Of a stretch of 64,000 nucleotides of DNA, positions 16,624 to 23,989 are shown in pieces; position 1 is the first letter of the stretch, and the number at the start of each line of letters is the position of its first letter. The notes under the pieces are model-generated. The model made no database searches, was not told the origin of the DNA, and saw only the letters and a program-made list of their open reading frames with translations. A program made the position numbers and the translations under genes. Where the stretch lies: the NCBI GenBank assembly GCA_963755495.1, contig CAVWJS010000012.1, positions 310,001 through 374,000 on the forward strand. The letters run 5' to 3'. Source of the stretch: Bog-473 sp963755495 (GTDB lineage: Bacteria; Actinomycetota; Acidimicrobiia; Acidimicrobiales; RAAP-2).

Positions 16624-18234
16624 ATGGGCGATACCTTCTTGGAGTCTTCCGAGCGAACCGAGCCTTCCGAGGGTTCGGATGAGCCCGCACTCGGCGTGCG
16701 TCTGCAGTTGCTGTGGATCGGTTGTGCCGTATCCCTGGCGCTCATCGGTGTCGGCGCCTCGGCCTACAGCTTCGTGGCCGGTGCATCCGGCGTGATCCCC
16801 GTGCTCTTGGTGGGCATCGTCGTGAGCTTGCTGTTCGGAGCCGTGACGTACCTGCTCGGCACCGGCACGGCACGGTGGAGACTGTTGATCGACAAACGCA
16901 ACGACGAACTTCACTTCCAGGCGCTCCATGACGCCCTGACCGGCCTGCCGAATCGCGCCCTGATCATGGACCGCATCGACCAGCTGCTGGCCCGGAATCG
17001 CCGTAGCGGAACGGTGGGCGCCGCGCTCTACATCGACATCGATGACTTCAAGATCGTCAACGACTCCCTCGGACATGAAACAGGTGACCGCTTATTGGTG
17101 GCGATCGCGGCGCGGTTGGCGAGCACCCTTCGAGGAGCGGACACCATCGGCCGCATGGGTGGCGACGAGTTCGTGGTTCTCATCGACGGCAGTGACCCGA
17201 TGGTCGCGCCCGAGCTTGTGGCCGAACGCCTCCTGGACGTGATGCAAGAGCCGTTCGAACTCGACGGCTCGTTGACGTCCCTCCATGCCAACACCAGCAT
17301 CGGGATTGCCGTGGGCGATCGTGCCACCGGCGGCGAATTGCTGCGTGACGCGGATATTGCCCTCTACAAGGCAAAGGCTGAAGGGAAGAACCGCTTCGAG
17401 TTCTTCCATCCGAAGATGCAGTCGGAGATCGGTCGCCGACTCCGGCTGGAATTCGACCTCCGGTCCGCTCTCGCCGGCAATCAATTCCGCCTCGTGTACC
17501 TGCCCATCTACAACCTCGACGACCTCTCCGTCGTCGGGGTCGAAGCCCTCCTCCGTTGGGAGCATCCCGCCGAAGGCGAACTGGGGCCCGAGGAGTTCAT
17601 TCCGATTCTCGAGCAGACCGGGCAGATCCGCGAAGTCGGCGTGTGGGTGTTGCGTGAGGCCTGCCGGCAGATGGCGCTCTGGCACTCCCGGGGCGACACC
17701 TTGAACCTGTCGGTCAACATCTCCGCACGGCAGCTCGACGACGATCGCATCGTCGAGCACATCCGTCACGCCCTCCATATGAGCGGCCTCCATCCGAATT
17801 CACTGATCGTCGAGGTGACCGAGGGCGCCCTCATGCGCGACGAACATGCTGCGGCACGTCGCATGAGGGCGATAAAGGACATGGGCGTGAGCATCGCCGT
17901 CGACGATTTCGGTACCGGGTACGCCTCCTTGGCCTATCTCCAGCAGTTCCCCATCGACTGCATCAAGATCGACAAATCGTTCACGAGTGCGATCGCCGCC
18001 TCGCCCCAATCGCTCACCCTTATCCGGACCCTGGTCCAGCTCGGAAAGGATCTCGGTCTCAAGACACTGGCCGAGGGTGTGGAGACGATGGGGGAGGTGG
18101 ATCTCCTTCGGGCCGATCAGGTCAACGAGGCCCAGGGGTTCTTGTTCGCCCGACCGCTCGAAGCGGATTTGTTCGAAAGCCAGCTGTTGGCACCAATTCG
18201 CCACCCCCGCATGGGTCCGCCCCAGGGGAGCTGA
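16624..18234 (+). CDS. Membrane-bound GGDEF-EAL cyclic-di-GMP enzyme
   Basis: 536 residues. Two helices near 28-75 (LLWIGCAVSLALIGVGASA region and IPVLLVGIVVSLLFGAV) place it in the membrane with no periplasmic sensor. GGDEF domain ~98-262: DALTGLPNRALIMDR, YIDIDDFKIVNDS and an intact RMGGDEFVVL active site. EAL domain ~275-525: GVEALLRWEHP, VNISARQL, VEVTEGALM, AVDDFGTGYASL, IKIDKSFT and TLAEGVET, all intact. Both synthesis and breakdown are possible; which dominates cannot be told. Shares an intergenic region with the EAL-GAF-GAF gene. Confidence 0.9.
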   Translation: MGDTFLESSERTEPSEGSDEPALGVRLQLLWIGCAVSLALIGVGASAYSFVAGASGVIPVLLVGIVVSLLFGAVTYLLGTGTARWRLLIDKRNDELHFQALHDALTGLPNRALIMDRIDQLLARNRRSGTVGAALYIDIDDFKIVNDSLGHETGDRLLVAIAARLASTLRGADTIGRMGGDEFVVLIDGSDPMVAPELVAERLLDVMQEPFELDGSLTSLHANTSIGIAVGDRATGGELLRDADIALYKAKAEGKNRFEFFHPKMQSEIGRRLRLEFDLRSALAGNQFRLVYLPIYNLDDLSVVGVEALLRWEHPAEGELGPEEFIPILEQTGQIREVGVWVLREACRQMALWHSRGDTLNLSVNISARQLDDDRIVEHIRHALHMSGLHPNSLIVEVTEGALMRDEHAAARRMRAIKDMGVSIAVDDFGTGYASLAYLQQFPIDCIKIDKSFTSAIAASPQSLTLIRTLVQLGKDLGLKTLAEGVETMGEVDLLRADQVNEAQGFLFARPLEADLFESQLLAPIRHPRMGPPQGS

Positions 18235-18316
18235 GTCCCGGAGGGTTTTGCCGCGGCACGTTCTCGCCCGCTCGTCTACCGTGTGCACGCGAAGGGACCT
18301 GCGAACGGGGGGCGCC

Positions 18317-18997
18317 ATGGCGCGCACAGATCAAACGATGAAGGTGTTGCTCACTGTGGGCTACGACGGCGACCGAGACGTCCTCGAAACGGCGTTACTG
18401 GACGAGGCGACGAAGTTCGTCGACGGCGCAAACGCGTCCCGGGTCTCCGTCGATGTGCGGATCGGCCCCGACGAGCCCGGCGGGCTCACTGCGGCAGACA
18501 ACGAGCGCGACGCGGCGGCACTCGTCTCTCTGTGGGACGTCGAGTCAGCACCAGCCGCGCTGAAGTTCACGCTGCCTGACGGGGCGCGCCTCGTCGGTGC
18601 CTACGTGGTCGACGAGGTCACCCAGAGGGACTACGAACGCACGTGGCCGGCCGGGGATACTTCGCCTGGCTGGAAGATGGTCTGCCTTGTCCGCCGGAAG
18701 GCTGACATCAGCCATGAGGCCTATCTGAAGCACTGGCGGGAGAACCACGGGCCGCTCGCGCTGAAGCACCAGCCTGGGTTCTGGCATTACGTGCAGAACC
18801 ACATCGTCGACTACGTCGCCGGCGACGCAACCGACGTCGACGGCATCGGCGAGATTCACTACCGCACCCTCGATGCGGTCCAGAACGAGACGTTCGACTC
18901 GGAGGACGGGAGGATCATTATCTACGCCGATACTCTGCGGTTCATGGACCACGACCGGTCCACCGTACTGGTGTCGAAGGAGACCCTGGTTCCCTGA
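18317..18997 (+). CDS. EthD/dimeric alpha-beta barrel domain protein
   Basis: 226 residues. The second half holds an EthD-type ferredoxin-like domain: MVCLVRRKADISHEAYLKHW, then NHGPLALKHQPGFWHYVQNH. The first half has a similar fold pattern (MKVLLTVGYDGDRDVLETA) and may be a diverged duplicate. EthD proteins take part in ether or aromatic degradation with unclear chemistry. Start ATG at 18317 chosen because upstream codons overlap the GGDEF-EAL gene. Followed after 124 bases by a double-CMD protein, suggesting a catabolic pair. Confidence 0.78.
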   Translation: MARTDQTMKVLLTVGYDGDRDVLETALLDEATKFVDGANASRVSVDVRIGPDEPGGLTAADNERDAAALVSLWDVESAPAALKFTLPDGARLVGAYVVDEVTQRDYERTWPAGDTSPGWKMVCLVRRKADISHEAYLKHWRENHGPLALKHQPGFWHYVQNHIVDYVAGDATDVDGIGEIHYRTLDAVQNETFDSEDGRIIIYADTLRFMDHDRSTVLVSKETLVP

Positions 18998-19121
18998 GTA
19001 CCCGTTCCCTGAGTGCCCGCCGGGCCAACCTGCTGTATCCGAGCAAGCCGCAATGATCCAACGAAACGGCACATTTCGTTGGCAGGCCACGACCATCAGA
19101 CGAAGCGAAAGGTATCCGCGC

Positions 19122-19895
19122 ATGACGACGAAGAACGCAGACGAGATCTACCGAGAGGTCATGACACAGGAACCGCCGCAGTCCCTGGGACCCGAAGTTG
19201 AGGCCCGACACAACTACCTCTTCGGTGAGTTGTGGAACCGTCCAGGTCTCGGGCGGCGAGAGCGCCGGTGGGTAACGCTGGTCTGCGTCGGGTTCGACAC
19301 TGACCAACAGGCGATGGACGACCAGGTATATGCCGCCCTCAACAGCGGCGACATGAGCTTGAACGAGATGCTCGAGTTCATCCTCCACTTTGCTGTCTAC
19401 TGCGGATGGCCGAAAGGGTCGCGCATGGAAGGCGTCGTGCGCGAACAGTGGACACGTATCCAGCACGAACGCGGCCTGGAAGTGACCGAATGGCCGAACC
19501 TGGACAACGACAGCCTCGGGCCGAACGATTGGGAAGAGCGACTGCAACGCGGCGAGCAGGAATTCCTGGACGTCAACCTGATCCACGCACCGGCCCGGAA
19601 CACCCCTTACCAGCAGGCCGGGATCCTCAACTTCGTCTTCGGCCACGTCTGGCAGCGGCCGGGGCTCACCCGACGCGACCGCCGGTTCATTACCGTGCCC
19701 TGCGTCGGCGTGGACGAGGCCCCGATGCCCATCCAGTCTCATGTGGGCTCGGCACTCCATTCAGGGGACGTCTCCCGTCTCGAGATGGACGAGCTGATCG
19801 CGCAGTTCTCCGCGTACGCAGGGACAGCGAGGGGCGACGTCTTAACGAAGGCGGTCGCCGACGACCTCTTCGGGAAGATGCTCGCTCAGTCCTAA
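19122..19895 (+). CDS. Carboxymuconolactone decarboxylase-family protein with two CMD domains
   Basis: 257 residues holding two AhpD/CMD-like helical domains: ~30-110 (HNYLFGELWNRPGLGRRERR, LNEMLEFILHFAVYCGWPKG) and ~165-250 (ILNFVFGHVWQRPGLTRRDRR, MDELIAQFSAYAGTARG). The redox CxxC of AhpD is absent; instead ERRWVTLVCVG and DRRFITVPCVG are matched, so it is closer to CMD-type enzymes. ATG at 19122 with AAAGG upstream. Neighbour of the EthD-like gene. Confidence 0.85.
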   Translation: MTTKNADEIYREVMTQEPPQSLGPEVEARHNYLFGELWNRPGLGRRERRWVTLVCVGFDTDQQAMDDQVYAALNSGDMSLNEMLEFILHFAVYCGWPKGSRMEGVVREQWTRIQHERGLEVTEWPNLDNDSLGPNDWEERLQRGEQEFLDVNLIHAPARNTPYQQAGILNFVFGHVWQRPGLTRRDRRFITVPCVGVDEAPMPIQSHVGSALHSGDVSRLEMDELIAQFSAYAGTARGDVLTKAVADDLFGKMLAQS

Positions 19896-19908
19896 GACCC
19901 TGTTCGTA

Positions 19909-20046
19909 TCACGACCGGACTGTGGCGCCCTCTTGGTACTCCATCGACTTCTCAAGGTCGTCGTCGTAGATATCACCCCAGCAGCCGATTCCGTCTGAGC
20001 GGGTGCCTTCGCAGAGCAACCCGATTCGCTCGCGGAGCAGATTCAC
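19909..20046 (-). pseudogene. Possible 45-codon gene remnant or small ORF
   Basis: A reverse-strand reading frame with natural-looking composition (GLLCEGTRSDGIGCWGDIYDD, in part GIGCWGDIYDDDLEKSMEYQ) ends at 19909 and begins right after an in-frame TAG, with a GTG at 20046. It looks like the C-terminal piece of a lost gene rather than random sequence, but no family is recognised. Confidence 0.25.
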
Positions 20047-20084
20047 GAGCTACCAAATACCCGATGCACCCACGTGGGAAACCG

Positions 20085-20126
20085 GGGGTGAAAATGTCGG
20101 GGTGAAAAAGTCGGGGTGAAAAAGTC
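20085..20126 (+). repeat. 14-bp tandem repeat, three copies
   Basis: GGGGTGAAAATGTC at 20085-20098 and two identical copies of GGGGTGAAAAAGTC at 20099-20112 and 20113-20126. It lies in the ~550-base gap (19896-20442) between the double-CMD gene and the membrane-protein pair. That gap otherwise holds a possible gene remnant and a GC-rich hairpin; no convincing complete gene is seen in it. Confidence 0.7.
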
Positions 20127-20190
20127 ATGGAATCGCAAGGAGCTACTCAGCTGGGTCAGATATCTGACCTCTATTGTTGTTGGTACACAC

Positions 20191-20227
20191 GCCCCCGGAC
20201 CGAGGCCCCCCTTCGGCTGCCGGGGGC
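20191..20227 (+). other. GC-rich hairpin in the 19.9-20.4 kb gap
   Basis: GCCCCCGG (20191-20198) pairs with CCGGGGGC (20220-20227) around a 21-base loop that itself contains a CCGAGG/CCTTCGG-like stem. There is no T-run after it. It could end transcription in a factor-dependent way or be a structural element of the leader to the membrane genes at 20443. Confidence 0.35.
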
Positions 20228-20442
20228 GGGTTCGCGCCTAGAGGTCCTCTCGATGGCGCACCAGCAGCTTCCCGCAGCAAGTCGAACTGCCGTTCGGCCG
20301 TCCTGGGCTCGTTCGCCCATCGTCGGCGCTGATGCTGAACGTCACGTACCGTGCACGATGGGGCTTGAGTGAATACTCTTCCTCGTATGGGCGTGGGACG
20401 ACGCTACGTAATCCTTGACGGCGTAATTAGGTGGGGGGCTCC

Positions 20443-21100
20443 ATGACCGACACGGTGTTCACTGACTCTGGGCTCGCTCGGGACATCGATTCGGGGACGG
20501 GGACGGGTGTCGGGCCGCCAGACCACGTACCGGGGCCTCCTGCGATTCCTCCATTCTCGATCGTGCCGGTGCGCGGGCTCCCGATTGTCGCCGTCCTTCT
20601 CGTCGGGCTGATCGTGGCCATCTCCACGAACTCGTTGTGGGCGCTGACCTTCTTCCACGTGGGTGGAGGGGGCCTTTGGACAAGCATCGACCTCTTCCTC
20701 GGATTGATCATCGGACCGATCCTCGGAGGCATGTCGGTGCAGGCTCGTGTCGAGTTCACCACCCGCTTCATGCCCAAAATGCTGCTCATCATGCCCACGT
20801 TGGTGGCCATGACGTTGGGAGCCGGTTTTCAGCTTGCCCGCCACCTCGGTAATCTCGACTCCAGCGTACCCTCATCACGGCTGGCTGGTTGCCTCGTACG
20901 TGATTGTCGGAGTCATGGCGGTCATCGCTCTGGGTCTCCTGGAACCGGCCAACCTTGCCGTGCTTTTCGAGCTCAAAAAGCCACGTCCCAACGGTGAGCG
21001 GATCGGCCGCCTGATGAAGGTCTTCATCTATACGGCCGGGATCACCGGGCTCATGCAGATTGCCACCATCGTGATCATGACTTTTCTGGCCAGCCGATGA
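20443..21100 (+). CDS. Integral membrane protein, DUF2269-like (one frameshift)
   Basis: The frame breaks at ~20867, where one extra base (AGC-G-TAC) separates LARHLGNLDSS from YPHHGWLVASYVIVGVMAV; joined, the protein is ~219 residues. An acidic, Pro-rich N-terminal tail (1-40) is followed by four or five hydrophobic helices (GLPIVAVLLVGLIVAIST, SIDLFLGLIIGPILGGM, LLIMPTLVAMTLGAGF, ASYVIVGVMAVIALGLL, and the C-terminal IYTAGITGLMQIATIVIM). Family assignment is tentative. Overlaps the next membrane gene by ATGA. Confidence 0.68.
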
Positions 21101-21552
21101 CAACGGCCCCGCAGACGATGCCCCCGGGAGTCGGTCCCGACGAGGCTGACCTCCGCCAGGCCGAACTCCCGCCCACAGCGCGGTTAGGGGCCCTGACCTT
21201 GGCCATGACGGTCGCCGGTGGCGTACTGATGGCGGCGGAATACGGGAAGACCCGTTCGCTTTCGGCCCCCATTGCATTGGCCGCCGCGGCAGGCGTCGTC
21301 CTTATCGTCAATGTGGCGTTACTGGCCAGAGTGAAGGTTTTCGCCTGGACAGCATTCTTCCGGGTTCTCGGCTGGGCGTTACTGGCATATTTTGCCATAG
21401 CTGGAATCCTCGAGTTTGTGTTCATCTACGACCACACTCCCTCGCATCAACTGGCCTTGTTCAGTGTTCTCCTGTTTCTGTTCGCGACTGACGTGCCGTT
21501 GATCCTCGCCTTTTCGGTGGCCCGTTGGCAGCTACCGCCTGAAGCTGTCTGA
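21097..21552 (+). CDS. Small integral membrane protein, four helices
   Basis: 151 residues with hydrophobic segments near 32-47, 58-75 (PIALAAAAGVVLIVNVALL), 83-105 (FFRVLGWALLAYFAIAGIL) and 120-140 (ALFSVLLFLFATDVPLILAF). Not recognised. It is coupled to the preceding membrane gene and is the last chromosomal gene before the integrated element; in the uninvaded chromosome it would lie next to tRNA-Leu. Confidence 0.65.
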   Translation: MTTAPQTMPPGVGPDEADLRQAELPPTARLGALTLAMTVAGGVLMAAEYGKTRSLSAPIALAAAAGVVLIVNVALLARVKVFAWTAFFRVLGWALLAYFAIAGILEFVFIYDHTPSHQLALFSVLLFLFATDVPLILAFSVARWQLPPEAV

Positions 21553-21597
21553 CGGGGCGGATCGCCGCACGAGCCCGAGGATCTACTTTCAGAACTT

Positions 21598-21626
21598 CGT
21601 GCCCGGAGCGAGACTTGAACTCGCAC
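21598..21626 (+). repeat. attL core: left copy of the 29-bp direct repeat
   Basis: Identical over 29 bases to 33082-33110 and diverging on both sides. It corresponds to the 3' end (T-arm and acceptor stem) of the tRNA-Leu gene at 33084-33167, in the same orientation. This is the displaced tRNA fragment expected after integration by a tRNA-targeting tyrosine recombinase. Confidence 0.93.
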
Positions 21627-21738
21627 CAGGTTCATCCGGCTCAGTCCGCGCCGTCCGTAAAAGTCCAGCTAAACGTACATTCTAACTGCCGTGCAATGGA
21701 CCGTCGTGGTGCCCCGTCCGGGACAATCCGCAAACGTC

Positions 21739-21758
21739 TGTGACCTCAGATGTGACCC
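21739..21758 (+). promoter_or_regulatory. Candidate integrase/excisionase arm sites, left end
   Basis: TGTGACCT at 21739-21746 and TGTGACCC at 21751-21758, direct repeats 12 bases apart, ~115 bases inside the left core. The same octamer is doubled near the right end (33015-33033). This is the arrangement expected of P' arm-type sites of a lambda-like attP; assignment is inference. Confidence 0.5.
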
Positions 21759-21766
21759 CGGGAGAC

Positions 21767-22087
21767 CTAGAACGGCGCCACTCCTGATCCTCGGAGATAC
21801 GGACCGCTCTGTGGCAAAACTGCCTTCCCCGTGCGGCCGCTCGGCAGCTTTAGCTCAAATACCTGGCCGACCAACGCGAAATAGTCCCCTTCACTAAGGC
21901 TGTTGATCCTCCCATCCCAAGAGGTAACCCCATCTAGGGTCTCGGTTCCGCCGAACGTCGTGATTTCGGTCACGTCCACGTATCCCGTGAGACTGACATC
22001 AGCGTCGAAGCGCTTGGCATCACTTACCCAGATCTCCGCCGGCCCGTCATAGCGGGATCTTGGCTCAGTGGTAGTCCGACTGCTCAT
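21767..22087 (-). CDS. Unknown 106-residue protein in the element
   Basis: Not recognised. Predicted to be mostly beta strand (ADVSLTGYVDVTEITTFGG, DYFALVGQVFELKLPSGRTG) with no membrane segment or signal. ATG at 22087 with GGGAG ten bases upstream. It is the leftmost element gene and may form a leftward unit with the two genes upstream of it. Confidence 0.55.
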   Translation of the reverse strand: MSSRTTTEPRSRYDGPAEIWVSDAKRFDADVSLTGYVDVTEITTFGGTETLDGVTSWDGRINSLSEGDYFALVGQVFELKLPSGRTGKAVLPQSGPYLRGSGVAPF

Positions 22088-22118
22088 GTCGTTGCGCTCC
22101 CTTTTTCATGTCACAAAC

Positions 22119-22643
22119 TCAGTAAAACGCCGAACCCCTGGGGTCCAGGGTACGGGGGGAAGGTAGAACCTCGACCAGCTCCCAGGCGTCATCCCCGCTT
22201 TGGGCCTTGATCCGCACACGGAACTCGGGAAGCGTCTCGGCCGAACCACACGAGAGTGTGAAGTGCAGTTCTTGGGTCAGGGCGAGCGGGCCATAGGTGA
22301 TTTGATCCTCGGCCCAACCCTCGCTAGCTCCCGTTTTGGCAATGTGGTACTTGATTTGGTCCGCCGGACGGGGTCTGAAGATGGTTACAGAGGAGAGATC
22401 CTGGGGACCGTCGTTTCGCAGCCGGTAGATCACTTTGTCGCAGGGTGCCGGAGAAGGGTCATGGGCAAAGATCGGTAAACGAGGGGTCCGCTCTCGGCGA
22501 TCGCCAGATTCCACGGCGATTGTGGAGCGTTCGGCCGCGATAGCTGACCTGTTAGCGAGACCCACGGCCTTGCGAGCGTAGCGAGCAGCGGCCGCCGACA
22601 CGACGAGTGCAGCCGAACTTATGCACGCCAGAAATATCGTCAC
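22119..22643 (-). CDS. Membrane-anchored unknown protein in the element
   Basis: 174 residues. One N-terminal helix (MTIFLACISSAALVVSAAAA) anchors a soluble C-terminal domain with strands such as KVIYRLRNDGPQDLSSVTIF and LHFTLSCGSAETLPEF. The immunoglobulin-like beta pattern is a guess. ATG overlaps the stop of the gene at 22640-22900 by four bases. Possible accessory or superinfection gene. Confidence 0.6.
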   Translation of the reverse strand: MTIFLACISSAALVVSAAAARYARKAVGLANRSAIAAERSTIAVESGDRRERTPRLPIFAHDPSPAPCDKVIYRLRNDGPQDLSSVTIFRPRPADQIKYHIAKTGASEGWAEDQITYGPLALTQELHFTLSCGSAETLPEFRVRIKAQSGDDAWELVEVLPSPRTLDPRGSAFY

Positions 22644-22900
22644 GGCGGATACCGTACGCCGCTAGGAGACTCAACGATCGGTGGTCCCAGGGGTCCGTGA
22701 TCGGCTCCTGAGTAGGTGTCGAATGCGACCCCCCCGGCTGCCAGGGCGTCAACGAGTGCGGCTGACTGAGCCCCGAATTGTTCGGCCTCAAGGCAGACAC
22801 ACCGCTGGCCGTGATCCCGGCGATGCCAGTCGGCCAAGGTGAGAATCCCTACTCGGATAGCCTCGTCTCGCGTCACTCCTTGACCGTATCCCAAGCTCAT
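22640..22900 (-). CDS. Small unknown protein in the element
   Basis: 86 residues from the ATG at 22900 (MSLGYGQGVTRDEAIRVGIL). It contains an acidic central part with two Cys (QRCVCLEAEQFG) and a Gly/Pro-rich end. No family recognised. The upstream in-frame ATG at 22951 would read into the start of the opposing coiled-coil gene and is less likely. Confidence 0.5.
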   Translation of the reverse strand: MSLGYGQGVTRDEAIRVGILTLADWHRRDHGQRCVCLEAEQFGAQSAALVDALAAGGVAFDTYSGADHGPLGPPIVESPSGVRYPP

Positions 22901-22949
22901 ATTCACTGAAGTGACACGCACCTCGGACCTGTTGAGCCAGGATGAGACC

Positions 22950-23465
22950 ATGAAGATCGCTCACCTATTCTGCCACGCAAAAAATCCAGACGTAGTCTTA
23001 CTCGATCGTCTGGATTCGCTAGAAACGCGACTGGCTTCGATCGATTCCCTCGCGACGCGACTGGACTCCATCGATTCACATCTGGCGCACTTGGCCGAGC
23101 GACCCAAAGCTCAACTCGATCCCAATCGAACTAAAACTCTCAAGCGTTGGTTTCTCTTCTTGGGAATTATCTTTGTCTTGTCCCTAGGTCTGAATCAATA
23201 CGCAAGACTGAAGATTTCCGATAGCAGTACCGCCCAACTTCAGTCGGTGCAATCCTTGATCCAATTTGAGATCCTTACCAACGACGGCGACAACAGGGAT
23301 GCCAACCAGGCAATCCGACTCTCTATCAAGACTGCGAAGGAGGCTGATGTATCTGAGTTTATTGTCAGCGTGGAAGAAGATACCGAGTTGGCCGTTGAGA
23401 TCTCGACGTTGGGTCTTGCGATCGTGGGAGGCATCCTCGCAACCGATCTTCTAACTCAATCCTAA
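22950..23465 (+). CDS. Coiled-coil membrane protein in the element
   Basis: 171 residues. Residues ~25-60 hold repeated LxxLxxRLxxIDS heptads (LDSLETRLASIDSLATRLDS), then a basic stretch and one membrane helix (WFLFLGIIFVLSLGLN), then an acidic soluble part and a second hydrophobic C-terminus (LGLAIVGGILATDLL). ATG at 22950 follows AGGA. Base composition is clearly less GC-rich than the flanking chromosome. Transcribed opposite to the rest of this end; may be accessory cargo. Confidence 0.62.
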   Translation: MKIAHLFCHAKNPDVVLLDRLDSLETRLASIDSLATRLDSIDSHLAHLAERPKAQLDPNRTKTLKRWFLFLGIIFVLSLGLNQYARLKISDSSTAQLQSVQSLIQFEILTNDGDNRDANQAIRLSIKTAKEADVSEFIVSVEEDTELAVEISTLGLAIVGGILATDLLTQS

Positions 23466-23569
23466 TGAATCCGAATGGGTCGGGAAACTCCCCAGCGAGA
23501 CTCCGCATTGACGAGCAGAGGCCCCTCTATGCATCTCACGGAGAATCTTACCGACCCAGCGGTGATGGA

Positions 23570-23617
23570 GGGATAAGCGGTGTAGGAGACCCTGTAACCT
23601 CCACCTCCGCTTATCCC
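23570..23617. other. 11-bp perfect inverted repeat with nested hairpin
   Basis: GGGATAAGCGG (23570-23580) and CCGCTTATCCC (23607-23617) enclose 26 bases that contain a second pairing GGAG/CTCC. It sits between two convergent genes. It may be a bidirectional terminator without T-run, or a protein site of the element such as a packaging or replication signal. Confidence 0.6.
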
Positions 23618-23649
23618 ATGTGGCGCAGGAGTCGGCCAGCGCCAAACCT

Positions 23650-23928
23650 CTAGATGGATAGGCCGTGCTTTGCGAGAATTTCTCGTCGGAGACGCATGAA
23701 GTCTGCCGTGCTCTCATCGTTGAAGTCGCCATTTGGTGAAGTGATTACACCAGTCGCTCGATCAACACTCAGCGAGACGACCGAGGGCGTGCCGGCTCGA
23801 TGCTCGGTCGCTGCCGTCTCCAGGTGCTCCAGCTCTTCATCTGAAAGTGTGGACGCGATCTCTGTGACGGTCTGGCGGTCGGCGTGCACCCGGTCTCGAA
23901 AACTACGAATGTGCTCCATCGGATTCAC
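23650..23928 (-). CDS. Small unknown protein after the capsid gene
   Basis: About 92 residues, acidic, helical (TVTEIASTLSDEELEHLETAATEHR) with a strand-turn-strand SVDRATGVITSPNGDFN and a final helix. The GTG at 23928 is preceded by GAAGGAG at seven bases, which fixes the start over longer frames that overlap the capsid gene. Position directly after the capsid gene suggests a structural or head-completion role, but nothing in the sequence proves it. Confidence 0.6.
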   Translation of the reverse strand: MNPMEHIRSFRDRVHADRQTVTEIASTLSDEELEHLETAATEHRAGTPSVVSLSVDRATGVITSPNGDFNDESTADFMRLRREILAKHGLSI

Positions 23929-23989
23929 TAGCTGACTCCTTCGGTTTGATGGGAAAGGGACTGCGGTCATTCGTCCTTGACAGCGTTCG

